Assembly: GCF_051020985.1 (NCBI RefSeq)
Contig: NC_135000.1
Coordinates: forward strand, 2,480,001-2,544,000
Origin: Nomia melanderi
Lineage: Eukaryota; Arthropoda; Insecta; Hymenoptera; Halictidae
DNA length: 64,000 nt
Direction: 5' to 3'
Shown here: one piece after another, positions 34,526 through 45,905 of the stretch
Position numbering within the stretch: position 1 is the first letter of the stretch
How the letters are laid out: every line of letters begins with the position of its first letter
Made by a program: the position numbers and the translations under genes
The notes under the pieces: model-generated
Told to the model about the DNA's origin: nothing
What the model saw: the letters and a program-made list of their open reading frames with translations, nothing else
The model's database searches: none

Positions 34526-37390
34526 GTATGTCTCTGCTGGTGTACCCTACGGTGTCCTTGCTTCCATTCAGCCGGACCCTTTTTTCGGGAGGGGGTCGCT
34601 TGTTACACACGCGGCTAGCTTTCTTCTTGGAGCTAGAGGCTAGCTTGGATGCCCAGTGCCGATGAAAGAAGGGAGGGTCGAAGGCACTCTCGAAAAAGGG
34701 TATATCGATCGGGCTGGTCCGGGACCATCGGCTCTGGCACGCCACCACGAAAATCGTGAGCCGGCGGCTTGCACGGAATTCGTGTTTCTTTGATAGGAGG
34801 CTTCTTGGGTCTTTGCTCTAGTTGGGATCGTTAGAGGATGTGTTGATGCCACGGACTATTGTAGGTCGCTGACTGTCCTGGTTTCGTAGCGGGTCTCTCG
34901 GACAAGCTGTGATCCTTGTTTCCTTTTTATGGCTTCTTTTGGTTAAACTACACCCAATCCCCCCACCCCTGTCTAGTGACCACGTTTTTTTGTTAGGATG
35001 CGAGTGGTTACTGACAGGTGTCGCTCGTTAGGGGTTCCTCGGACGGGATCACGGCGTCGGGACCGAGAGCTTCCGGTGACGGGTGGTCTTTACGTGTGAC
35101 ACGTTGAATTTGCTGTGTTTTGCTGAATGCGCTGGAATATTTCGCGGAGATGTATGTGTACCGCGATGCGGGGAATGGGATGTAGACTTGTTCGTACCGT
35201 TTCCACGGAATGAGGAACACTTCAATGTCGTCAAATTCTTGTTTTCTATTTTTCAACATTTTTTGGGTTTTAATGATTGGAGCTTGGACATGAGTAGGTT
35301 GTTTATAATATAAAACTAGAATAATATAGTAATAGTAATAACAATGTAATGATATGGTAATACTGATTAAATGTTTATCGAATTATATTAGTGAGAAAGT
35401 AGAAGTACATGGTCTACTAACAATTTTCAACTAGTATTCTATTGTTTCCAAATTTCAGTATTTTCGTTGTACAATGAGAATACAGTTATTGGTTTTTGAT
35501 AATTAAATCATTGATACCTGTTAACGCTTTATATTACAATTTTTATTGCATTGAAGAGTTTATGGGCAATTGTCGTTTTAGTTGAACGAATTACAGTAAT
35601 TTGATTTGGTTGGGGGTAACCGGTGACCCCCACGGCGCCACCGGAAAGTGGAGTGCCGGTCGTCAGTGAATCTCGCAGCATTCAATGAGTGAATTCCTTG
35701 TCTTATGGTTTTTTTAGCAAGTGTCTCTGCTCAAAATATATTATCTTTAATAGATTCTCAGAGAAAAAAGAATTCCATACTTATTAAAAATTTGTGCTCA
35801 TTGCAAAGATCATATTCCATCGATAATGGAAAGTTAATTTACATTTTATTTTGTTTTTCTAATGCTACTCCTGTTTATTAAATTTATTTTGAAATTTGTA
35901 TTATAATCTTTATTATACAGTCTTCAAATACTACCTTCGCAATGCTATACATATACGACATTAGAAGATTCCTCGAGAAATATAGTATTTGATACAGGTT
36001 TACAAACATTTATATTGTAAAATAATATTTACAATTAAAAAGAGGATTTTTTTTCGACATGTTCCTCCAAAATTCAGTGAATTAATAAGGAATTAATATG
36101 TTCATTATTAGCATCACATATTTCTGACGACCAGCTTCTTGTATTTTGCACAAACGATGTGAAATTAATATTATCTAGGTCTTTGTAAAGTGTTACAACA
36201 CATGAGGTGGCATTCAGGTCGATTTACAGTTACTTTCCTTCTGTTTGCACCATCGAATTGAAAATATCTTATGTTTTCAAAATATTTCATACAGAAGATA
36301 CACTATTTTTAATCAAATATCATTACTATAAATATTATTTATTTTTAATAATATAAATTTATTTTTATCCACTTCTACTAGAATATTTGCGGAATATTAT
36401 TTATTATTAACACGGAGCTGTACTTTTTAAAATAACAATTTAATTAATTATTATTTGACAGTTTCATGTTTGACAATTATTATTTTACACGTAAGGAATG
36501 AGAATGATCAGGATGCAATGACGCGAACGAAAGAAATCAAATATCCTCTTAAAACCTATAGAATTTTTATTTTATTTTTTTCTTAATATTTCGATTGTTT
36601 TGTCATTTGCCTAATACTCACTAAACAATGGATCTTTATTCAACCTACAAATTTCCAAAAATAATTTAAACAAACAAAGTCTAATTAAAAACAATTTTCT
36701 CCTTATGGACCTCAATAAATTAAAAATAAAGTAACAATAACTAAGTATTTAACATGATTAACATACACTTCTAACAATAATCATAACAGTACATCTATCA
36801 CATCACATTGCATTAAACGAAACAATTTCCCAAACTCAACAATCTTGTAACATCAATAACTGCGAAATAAAAAAATGCCAAACCAATTATTTTTATTATT
36901 AAATAATTCTCATTGAAATTTCTCTATTTTATACCCTACGCACTTTGATAAATGCATAAAGCACTAGAGCCATCATAAAATGGGTCATCGTGATCAGTCT
37001 GCTAGTACCGGCGTTAATAAATTCATCCACCCGACACCAATTAATCGAACAAAATTCCATGAGGGGTCGATTACGGTTCAGCGACGGATCTAGTTCCCGA
37101 AAAACGCGTCTCAAATGAACGGTTACGGACGCAGATAAGTTGCTTTGTCCCGAGGCTTAGTCTTTCTAGGGCTAAAGTATCCCTTATCGATCGGAGCCCG
37201 GCTAGCGAGCCGCGCGTCGCGATCCGAAATTCCGTCCGACGGTGTGCCGCCTTATCGCCGCTTCCAGTGACTACCTTCCAACCGTCGGGAGATTTGTCTT
37301 CCCTCAGAGATGCTTCGCGAACCCTTTTTTCACGGAGTCTCTTTCTTCCAGCCGCCCTGTGTTCCATTTCGCGAGCCTGGTTCTGGGAGT
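34526..37390. other. Intergenic or intronic DNA, no gene seen
   Basis: CpG-richer to about 35,230, then AT-rich. If the donor at 34,526 is real, this would be intron. A second CpG-rich patch lies at 37,020-37,400. No exon is recognised. Confidence 0.4.
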
Positions 37391-38340
37391 TCATCTCGGG
37401 TTCCTGATATCGGATGAAATATCGTGACGGATTCGTGGAAAAATATTGGAACTTAGACATGGAAGTTATTTTTTTAGTTCATACGGATTAGTTTGGTTTG
37501 ATTTTGATCGTTCGTTTTTTGCAATTTGTTTTGTGTTCAATGAGAATCACTGGGATAAGCAGTTTTGTAATTTTTAATAATAATAATTTGTTGTAAGGGT
37601 TCATTATGGGACTTCATATTGTATTTTTTTAATTTATAGGAATTAGTCTGGTTTAATTTTGATTGTTTGTTTTTTGGAATTTGTTTTGTGTTAAATGAGA
37701 ATCACTGCGGTAAGGACTTTTGTAATTTTCGTTTGTTGTAGAGTTCATTGTGGGTTTCGATATTGGATGAAATATCGTGACGGATTCGTGAAAAAATATT
37801 GGAACCCAGACATGGAAGCCATTTTTCTAGTTTATAGGAATTAGTTTGGTTTAATTTTGATTGTTTGTTTTTTGGAATTTGCTTCGTGTTAAATGAGAAT
37901 CACCATATAAACAGTTTTGTAATTTTCATGTGTCATAGGAGCTTATTTTCTGCACTCAGAATGTGACAAAATTTGGAAATTTGGAAAGGAGAGCTGTTTT
38001 TCATGTTTCTACGGATTATTTTGTTATGATTCTTTGATTTTTTGGATTTTGTTTTGTGTCTTGGATAGTATTCATTGGAATAAGTAATTTTGTTATTTCT
38101 ATTTATTATAAGAGTCCATTCTGGGTTCAGTTTTGTAGTTTATTTTTGGGTTCTGATATTCGATGAAATATCGTGCAAGTAATAAAATCATGGAACTTAA
38201 AAATGGAAGCTGTTGTTCTCCTTGTTCTTCATGAATTATTTGATTTTGGTTCTCTGTTTTTTCAATTTTGCTTCGTGTCTTAGATGAGAACCACTGGGGC
38301 AAGCAATTCCGCAATTTTCATTTGATCCATGGGTTTGATT
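37391..38340. repeat. Decayed tandem repeat, mean unit ~187 bp, about five units
   Basis: The block GATATTGGATGAAATATCGTG (in variants) occurs near 37,407, 37,760 and 38,155. The block TGAGAATCACTG with TTTTGTAATTTT occurs near 37,540, 37,697, 37,892, 38,067 and 38,285. A (G)GATTAGTTTGGTTTGATTTT block recurs at 37,486, 37,640, 37,838, 38,014 and 38,233 (154-219 bp apart). Units are about 75-90% alike with indels. Non-coding. Confidence 0.75.
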
Positions 38341-39764
38341 GTTTCTAAGACACTCGATTGAATAGGGTTTCTTCCACTGTTCTTGTTTGATGAGGACGTT
38401 TTCAACCTTTCGTTGTGGAGGGTTGTAAATAAAAAGTGTACATGTGTGTTGAGGATGTTTTTTAGTGTTCCAAGTGGAGTTTTATTGAGATTGTAGACTG
38501 CTGTTTTGATTTATTGTTCTGATACTGTTGAATTTACTTAAAAATATGAATAGTTCACTGGTAATTAATGAGAAAGGAAAAAAAACACATTTAGAATATA
38601 TTTTACTGAATATACATTCGCCGATGAATTACTGAAGTCGAGGACTTTTAAAATATGGTCTAACCACTTCATAAGTGTTAGTAATCTGAAGTATCCACAT
38701 AGTAATACCTTATTTCAATGAATACTAATGAATTTTTTTATAGATCTGAATATTATTTCTCTCATTTGGATTGAAATAGTCTTAGACTCAAAATAGAACT
38801 CCATTTTTATTTGATAATCTACTTCAGACAAAGGGTGATCGTATTCTTTCACTTGAAAACAGTTTTATTAATTAAAATATTTTGTATAACATTTAATAAT
38901 AATTTTTAAACGCAAGACCACTAATTTCCAAAATTTCACACCGATAAAACTAATAACTAAAACAACAGTATCTCATGACAAACAAATTTTCTACCACTTC
39001 GCTTTTACCATGTTAATCTTCAAATGACAGTTATTAACAATTATCCATTAAAACCCAAAAACGAACTTCCACGTTAATGAAATAATTAAATGAAATTTTA
39101 CCAGAATTCATAAGGAAATGATTAAATAATATATCTCAATTCTTCAGTTCCCATTTCATTAAATAAGTTGCTTCTAATTTGTACAATATTTAATGCTGTT
39201 GTTCTAAGAAAAAATGTGCACTCTACTTACTCATTGCCATAAATATATTAATTGCTATAATAAAAATGTATTTCCACTCCGATTATATTTGGCTTTCTCC
39301 TCTGCTTCTGTTTCCAAAAGGAACAGCTTTATAGACAGTTGCCTTTCTCGAGCCACGATTGTTCCGTCCCCGTATCCGTTTGTTGCTTCATATCCAATCG
39401 GGATCAGGAAACCCTGCCCGTGTCCAAACGATCGATAGAACGTGAAACGGAAAGCAGATTTGGACAATGAAGTTCAGGAACCAGTTGAATGTCCAGTCTC
39501 CGTCCATTCTTTCCCTGTTCTGTGTTCAGATGATCTGCTTCGCCGTTCAACACGTGCCTACGAGGACTCCTGAAACTCCTGGATTGCTTGTCGAGGGAAT
39601 CGTTTCGACTGATGTATCCTCTAATTGCTTCAATCAGTTGTGCTTCGTTCGTTCATTGTCGAGCACGCCAGAGCTCTTGACATATTTAACACTTTGACTG
39701 TTAGGTTAGTCATAAGTGGGTGACACAGTTATATGTCCAGCCGTGAAATACATTCAGTGAAATC
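38341..39764. other. Intergenic AT-rich DNA, no gene seen
   Basis: A GC-intermediate patch at 39,290-39,680 carries short overlapping frames on both strands (39,214-39,697) that match nothing. Otherwise AT-rich. Confidence 0.4.
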
Positions 39765-40300
39765 AATTTCGGCAAATTCGAAGCTTTTCATTTTTTGGTT
39801 CGTTGAATTTAAAGCATTTGATTTTTGGTGCGTTTAATTTACAGTATTTCACTGTTTGATGTGACGAATTTAGGGCTTTTAATTTTTCGGTTCGTTGAAT
39901 GTAAAATATTTGTCAATCAAGTGAATGTTAAATTTGAAGCTTACTATTTTTTGGCGTGTTCACATTAAAGCATTTGAATTTTGATACCGTACCATTTGGA
40001 GCGTTTCACTGTTTGATGTGACGAATTTAGAGCCTTTAATTTTTGGTTCGTTAAATCTGGAGCATTTGACATTTTGGCGTGTCAAATTTGAAGCTTCTGA
40101 TTTTTTGACATGGTGAAATTGAAGCGTTTGAATTTTAGTATGTTACATTTAGAGCATTTCACTTTTTTGATGTGACGAACTTGAAGCCTTTCATTTTTGA
40201 TGTAACGAATCTGAAGCCTTTAACTTTTGGTTCGTTGAATTTAAAGCATTTGATATTTTGATGTGTCAAATTTGAAGCTTCTGATTTTTGGCGTAATACA
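39765..40300. repeat. ~36 bp degenerate minisatellite
   Basis: About fourteen units built on GAATTTAAAGCATTTGATTT and (G/T)GTTCGTT. A longer block TTTGATGTGACGAATTTAG recurs near 39,857 and 40,012, with weaker versions near 40,160 and 40,197. Non-coding. Confidence 0.75.
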
Positions 40301-41042
40301 CAATTTTCGTGATTTTTACTTGAGTTAAATAAGTAGTTAAACATGTTTTATATATACTTCGCGATTCACCCTCTTTATTCAGACAACTTGATCAAAAATG
40401 AAATATACTTTTACTTTGAATTAAATAACCAATTTCCTTTTCAACTGCTTGTATACAACTTTATTTACGATATTAAGTTTTTAAAATAGTGTACCAAAAT
40501 AGCATTTTGTTTGAATAATTTTGGCACTAATTAATTCGAATTATATAGAGGGCTTCTAGAATGAAGTGCAATTGCAAAGTTTCTGATTCTGTACAAAAAA
40601 AAGAACAAAAAAATAAGTCGAAAGTGTGGAGTACAATTTTTTCTAGCGACACTTCGTTTCTCAGATAATCACGTTCGAAAGTTAGCGACGCAGGTGAATA
40701 GGTCTCGGCCAACGCGCCTGTTCGTGGCTTACCGTTTCTACTTCACGTAAATACTAATGTGCACGCGTTTGACAAACCCTTCCGAGCCGATTATCTCGGA
40801 AACAAATTCGGGGTTTTTACTTTGAAATTCTCAAAAATATTCTCGCAAAGAACTACCAGACTTGTCAGAATGACTTCTTCCTGATTTCTCCTTTTTTCAA
40901 TATTGAAATGAAAACAAATTATTCCCTAAGCAATTATTGAACAAATTGTTTTCGTAATATACAAACAGATTTAGAAATAAATTGAAATCTCAGGAAATAC
41001 ACTTTCAGCGTTTCCATAATAAAAAGTTTGGTAGTTTTAGTA
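40301..41042. other. Intergenic DNA, no gene seen
   Basis: AT-rich with a slightly GC-richer patch near 40,660-40,810. No supported feature. Confidence 0.45.
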
Positions 41043-41299
41043 TTAACCAGTTAATTGAGTTTAACGAGTATTAATGCGTGTAACGTCATCTTAAAACTCA
41101 AAGTGATACTAATTCGTTCAACGATGAATTATTTATTTTTTCAGGTAAATTTGAAATTCTTTATTTCACTTTAGTCTTTCGTTATATATTATCGATGAAT
41201 TTACCTTGCGTTTGAAGAATATACATATTATCGTTTGATTTTAGTATCGTGCCTACACAGAGAGATTTTTGAGACTAAATTCTACGGTTAATAGGTTAA
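41043..41299. mobile_element. TTAA-bounded MITE, family B
   Basis: 257 bp between TTAA at 41,043-41,046 and 41,296-41,299. Left end TTAACCAGTTAATTGAGTTT followed by AACGAGTATTAATGCG; right end CTACGGTTAATAGGTTAA, which matches the inverted left end of the 27,205 copy. No transposase. The AACGAGTATTA subterminal motif is a decayed form of the GACGAGTATACTCGTC palindrome of the neighbouring array. Confidence 0.7.
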
Positions 41300-41474
41300 T
41301 ACAAACTGTTCCTGCACTTTTCTTATCGTAATCAGTTAAATAACAGCCACAAAATAAAGGTAAACAAGTTAGATGATAAATTCTTTTTAGTGGAAACAGA
41401 AAGAAAAGGAAAGACGAAAATTAAAAAATTGATTAATCGGACGATACTAGAAAACGAACGCAAAATTTTCACTA

Positions 41475-41582
41475 TTAACCAGTTACTTGTTGCGATCTCT
41501 TTGAAAAGTGTGTATCTACAAATAATTATATGTAATAATACCAATACCAATCACATCGGTTGTTTCAAAAATAAATATTCCC
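41475..41582. other. Partial family B end next to the palindrome array
   Basis: TTAACCAGTTACTTGTTGCG begins at 41,475 and resembles a family B left end. No matching right end is visible before the TTAA at 41,583, so it may be a truncated copy or an older end of the array element. Confidence 0.35.
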
Positions 41583-42165
41583 TTAACCAATTAACTGTTC
41601 TTAGACGAGTATACTCGTCACAACACAAAATCTTGCCATTCCTTCACGACAAGTATACTTATCATAACACAAAACCTTGCCATTCCTTCATGACGAGTAC
41701 ACTCGTCATACCATAAAACCTTGTAAATTCTTCATGATGAATATATTCGTCCCAATACAGAATCTTGAAAATTCTTTGCGACGAGTATACTCGTCATACC
41801 AAAAAATCTTGCAAATTCTTCGCGTCGACTATACTCGTCATACCAGAAAATCTTGCAAATTCTTCGCGACGAGTATACTCGTCGTACCAGAAAATCTTGC
41901 AAATTCTTCGCGACGAGTATACTCGTCGTACCAGAAAATCTTGCAAATTCTTCGCGACGAGTATACTCGTCGTACCAGAAAATCTTGCAAATTCTTCGCG
42001 TCGACTATACTCGTCATACCAGAAAATCTTGCAAATTCTTCGCGACGAGTATACTCGTCGTACCAGAAAATCTTGCAAATTCTTCGCGACGAGTATACTC
42101 GTCGTACCAGAAAATCTTGCAAATTCTTCGCGACGACTGTACTCGGCAGACAGCTAACTGGTTAA
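41583..42165. mobile_element. TTAA-bounded element containing the 44 bp palindrome array
   Basis: Left end TTAACCAATTAACTGTTCTT at 41,583 and right end CAGCTAACTGGTTAA finishing at 42,165: inverted ends abutting TTAA on both sides. Between them lies a tandem array of 44 bp units (separate entry). The palindrome GACGAGTATACTCGTC starts about 20 bp inside the left end, exactly where single-copy family B members carry it. I infer a MITE that was amplified internally. No transposase. Confidence 0.7.
41604..42149. repeat. 44 bp satellite-like array, 13 palindromes
   Basis: The palindrome (consensus CGACGAGTATACTCGTCG) recurs at 41,604 and every 44 bp to 42,132, 13 times without a single length change. 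The spacer is TACCAGAAAATCTTGCAAAT with TCTTCG. The left five units are diverged and the right units nearly identical, so the array was homogenised from the right. The variant GTCGACTATACTCGTCA at 41,824 and 42,000 is 176 bp (4 units) apart, indicating a four-unit higher-order repeat. Because 44 is not a multiple of three, an array-length frame cycles through all three readings, giving the repetitive open frames seen on both strands; I do not regard them as genes. Confidence 0.93.
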
Positions 42166-42720
42166 ACAACGATCGTCAGGTCCGCGACGGAGTACCCAGA
42201 ATCCCGTCGTCGCGGGGATTAACAAGTTAGGGGATCTTTGTCCCGCCGTAGCGAGAGATTGATCAGGCCTCGACCCCTCACCCCCGGGGATCGCGGTTGA
42301 CACCACATGGACCGGATTGCGATCGAACGCCTCTCTACCCTTAAGATTGTGCGCAGTAGTCGCGCGGCCCGACCAACCGACCGACCGACAGACCGACCGA
42401 CCGCGGGGGCCACGATTTTCCGGCGCGCAGTTCGGAAATCGTCCTCCCTAGCCCGCGAATCGAGTCGGCTGATGTTTAAGCGTAAGTGGCGTGCACGCCG
42501 CCATTGAGTCACGGTTGGCGTGAGCCGGTGTAGTTATTCTCGCGTTCTCCCTCCCTTCGAGCACCCCTTCTCAACCACCGTGGACACGTTTTTATCCCGC
42601 GTTCCTGCCGGGCTAATCCGCGAAGGGAGAAATTTTCCAGCTTTGCCGAACGGTGCTTGGACAAGTGTTCGCTGGCATCCGATGGGAAGCGTTTACGCGA
42701 CTTGGTAATTGTCTGGATTC
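42166..42720. promoter_or_regulatory. CpG-rich island right of the palindrome array
   Basis: High CpG with a GACC(A/G)ACCGACCGACCGACA run near 42,370-42,400. ATGTTTAAGC followed by GTAAGTGG at 42,482 could be a short exon with a strong donor on the plus strand, but no domain or partner exon supports it. Possibly a promoter region of an unseen gene. Confidence 0.35.
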
Positions 42721-42859
42721 ATTAATTTACCATGCTGCGTTTCGTCGCAGTTTGTTTCTGAGGTAAATGTATCAGTAATTAAGCAGTTACGGTTGTGTAA
42801 ATGTAAATATTTAATATGAATATTTTGATGTAGACGATTATAAATATTTCACTGTATGT

Positions 42860-43145
42860 AAATATTTGTACTTGTATGTTTCTATTTATAGTTTTACTTC
42901 TTTCTTTTATTTGTATTACTTTCTCCTACTTCTATTTCTATTTTTATTTGTATTACTTTCGCATACTTCTATTTTTACTTGTATTACCTTTCTCCTACTT
43001 CTGTTTCTATTTTTACTTCTATTTTTTTATTTCACTTCTATCTCCGTTTCCATTTATACTTGCATTTCTATCTCTATTTATACTGCTATTTCTGCTTCTA
43101 TTTTGTTCCTTTATTTCTATTTTTACTTCTACATCTATGTTAACT
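42860..43145. repeat. Degenerate TATTTCTATTTTTACTTC pyrimidine-rich repeat
   Basis: Units such as CTATTTCTATTTTTACTT and TTTCTCCTACTTCTAT recur irregularly. The long Phe/Leu/Tyr frames across it are a composition effect. In this orientation the plus strand is almost free of G. Confidence 0.8.
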
Positions 43146-43813
43146 TATGATATAAATATGCCGTCCACATAGCCTTAACTGTTTAATTACTGGTATACAT
43201 AGCTCACGTTAATAATAGGAAAAAATTGTATCTCATTTGTACGATACATCGTGGCAGTAGAAAAATCAGCATATTGATCGATCATATTGATGGATTTTGG
43301 TGTAATGAGGAATCTTGTACACAGAACCATAAGACATAAGTAGTTAATTAGAAATAAATTGTCATACATACTATAATTCTTCCCATATTTTTACTGTAGT
43401 CAAAATAAATTCCAATAAAAGCAGAGTGATAGTATTTGCAATGTAAAACAGAAATTTGTAAACCGTCATTTCTACGGGCTTGGCTGTTCTATTTTTATTT
43501 TTTCTCTTATTAGAAAATATGGCAACGTATAAAACAGTAATAAGTTTTTAATAACAGTGTTTAAGTCAGACCATAAAAAAGCATATTGCTTAGAAAATAA
43601 AAAAGCAATTGGGTCGAAAAAGTTCCGAAGACGCAGCATGATTAATTTGTTTATAATATTACAGGGTATCTGGTGCTAAAAAGTTTTAATATTTCTATAC
43701 GACTTTCACGGGAATTTTTTCAATTTTCTTTTGTAGAAGCAAAATTCTGGTAAATACAGAGATTTGGTAAAGTGCAGATTTTTTACTTTGATGTAGGTTT
43801 GCGGAAATTAAAT
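43146..43813. other. Intergenic AT-rich DNA, no gene seen
   Basis: No supported feature. Confidence 0.45.
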
Positions 43814-44310
43814 CAGTGTTTCTCAACTTGCACACCAAAAAATGTGACTCCACGTGCGTACTACCTATTACCCACTTTCACGCAATTTTCTTTAAATGTT
43901 CAAAATATTTTTGTCAAGAAGTAAATTTAAATAATCAAGTCAGGGGTTCTCAACTTGCGCTTCCAAGAATACTACACATCCCAACGATGCACCCTTATAA
44001 AACTCTGATTAAATATTTAAAGTATTTCTGAAACCAAATAAACTAAAATAGTCATAACAGGGGTTCTCAACTTAGGCTTACAAGAACACTAAACATCCGA
44101 ACGATGCATATTTATTATTAAAACTCCGATGAAACGTTCTAGTACTTCTGAAAGCAAATAAACTGAATTAATCGTACCAGCGGTTCTCAGCTCGCGTTTC
44201 AACGAACCCCATCACATGGGCGTTACAATTTCACGCGGAAGCGGTGTTCAAATATCCAAAGCATTTCCGCTAAGAATTTGCAATTTACGTGCCGCGGAAC
44301 GCCGCGGACC
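43814..44310 (+). mobile_element. hAT-like ends in a ~120 bp tandem array
   Basis: CAG(T/G/C)G(T/G)TTCTCA(A/G)CT starts at 43,814, 43,941, 44,058 and 44,178, with 127, 117 and 120 bp spacing. Units 2 and 3 share further blocks (ATCC(C/G)AACGATGCA, TCTGAAA(C/G)CAAATAAACT). CGCGGACCCCTG near 44,299 could be the inverted right end. The start motif resembles Charlie/Buster hAT ends and the single copy at 813. No transposase. Confidence 0.6.
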
Positions 44311-44860
44311 CCTGGATAAAATTTGGAATTATTAATATCCCGCGCAGAGAACTAGAATCCTCGTATCAACGCCGAAAGCAAATAAAAATCGCGCGCGCCG
44401 GTGGCCGAGGAATTACCGTCCAAAGCGGCAAACACGTTTCCCGTTTTACCGCGTAAGTTCCCATTACGAAATGAAAAAAAAGAGGAGGCAATATTTATTA
44501 ATCACGCCCAGTGATTTTGCAATATTCGGCTTGCCAGGCAATTTCGTTGGTCGTTTAACCATTCGGTAAGCATTGAATAATTGTGGATTGTAATAAGCGA
44601 TTGATGGAGCCGGACAAAATATCCAATTCGCGAAATAACCATCATCGCGGAACACTGAGCAATCCGAGAATCGATGCGCGTCCTAATCAATACTGCAATC
44701 GTTCGTATCCTTTTTTTTTATTTTATTACAGAAAGGCGGGCGTGGGTGATCTGTAGACCAGAATGAGAGAAATCAGCCAGGTCTGGTCGAGCAGGGACCC
44801 GTCGGCCCTTGGCACGAGAAATGATTTTTAGAAGGTAACCAATTTCAGCTCTCTTTCCAT
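44311..44860. other. Intergenic, CpG-rich at first, no gene seen
   Basis: GCGCGCGCCGGTGGCCGAGG near 44,388 has a tRNA A-box-like string, but there is no B box or cloverleaf. Nothing else is supported. Confidence 0.45.
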
Positions 44861-44907
<47 letters not shown>

Positions 44908-44915
44908 GTCTGTCT
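44861..44915. repeat. (CTTT)n microsatellite
   Basis: TCTCTCTC followed by about ten TTTC units. The Lys/Glu-rich minus frame over it is an artefact. Confidence 0.9.
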
Positions 44916-45210
44916 CTCCTTCATTCTTCGTTTCTTCTTTTTCTTTTCGTTCTCTTTGTCTACTCTCTTTCCAGCCTCTGTTTTTCTGTGGCTTCTCGCA
45001 CAATCAACTCTCAAGCGTGCCCAGAGAATTCCTATATCTTGAAATTACTCTGGAAATACGAAACTATCTGCATGCGATGTGTTCTCTCGTGAATTATCTT
45101 CCGTTGGTACTCGATTGTTCTCGGCGAGGACGAAATACTCGAGGCTATTTTTGTTTTCAAACCGTTCAGCCCGTATCTGTTCTGTGCTCTGTGTGGACGA
45201 GATATGATAT

Positions 45211-45522
45211 TTAACCCTTTGCACTCGACAGTTCTTTTGCTATGTGTATTCATTGTTTTGTAGTGAAGTGTTGATGACGTTAGTGACTGTTATATAAAAG
45301 TAGTAGTGAAATCGAGGGATGGAACTATTCTGTTTCGGTACTTTGTTTGAATATAGTTTACTTAAAAATATGTATTTTATTTTTATGTAATTTATTTCGA
45401 AACACTTGCCCTATTTCAATGTAATTGTATTATGTAAGATTTGATACTGAATATTGGATTTTATGGTTTTACGAAACTTGTAAATGGCGACTGCAGGTTG
45501 CATCTCGATTGTAAAGGGTTAA
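45211..45522. mobile_element. piggyBac-style MITE, family A
   Basis: 312 bp bounded by TTAA at 45,211-45,214 and 45,519-45,522. Left end TTAACCCTTTGCACTCGAC; right end CTCGATTGTAAAGGGTTAA. The inner TTCTTTTGC block matches the 22,695 copy, and the inverted right part (GCAGTCGCCA) matches the 22,930 copy. Longer than its relatives. No transposase. Confidence 0.78.
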
Positions 45523-45587
45523 CTTGCACGAATACAGTAAGAAAATTGTATTGTGTATATCTTAAGCAAGAACACCATTATGCAAGC

Positions 45588-45905
45588 CTAAAAATATTGC
45601 TAAAATTAAACATTTCTCAAAAATAATTATTAAGTGAAATGGAGAAATCTTCTTATGGGTATTTAGCAACCCTTACCTCACTTCCATATTTTTTATTATT
45701 TAAAATTATAAAATAACGATGTTATGCAGTGTTTTCTTTTAACTAGAAAGGATAACTAGAAAAAGTTACTGGAACATAAAAGGCAATGAATTTGTACAAG
45801 TTAAGATGTAAAGTACAGTTAAGATATGCTGTCCTAAAAATATCTATCCATCTTACTTAATAACTATTTACAGAAAAAATGTTTAATTGTATCAATAATT
45901 TTTAG
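45588..45905. mobile_element. Family D element with long inverted ends, shorter copy
   Basis: The left arm (AAAATATTGCTAAAATTAAA ... AGTGAAATGGAGAAATCTTC) and right arm (ATCCATCTTACTTAATAACT ... ATGTTTAATTGTATCAATAA) are inverted relatives of each other. Both match the 8,131-8,626 copy, as does the inner AAGTTACTGGAACATAAAAG block. It lies 65 bp from a family A MITE. Confidence 0.68.

Noticed and set aside
41604..42149. CRISPR-like array
   Set aside because: Regular spacing, but the intervening 26 bp are the same in every unit rather than unique spacers, and the genome is eukaryotic.
41677..42230. Long repetitive open frames on both strands (up to 162 codons)
   Set aside because: They lie wholly in the 44 bp tandem array; all frames stay open because the unit lacks stops, and no start, splice or domain supports a gene.
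42866..43172. Phe/Leu/Tyr-rich membrane-protein-like frames
   Set aside because: Produced by the pyrimidine-rich simple repeat.
44386..44470. tRNA-like A-box string GGTGGCCGAGG
   Set aside because: No B box or cloverleaf pairing at the right distance.
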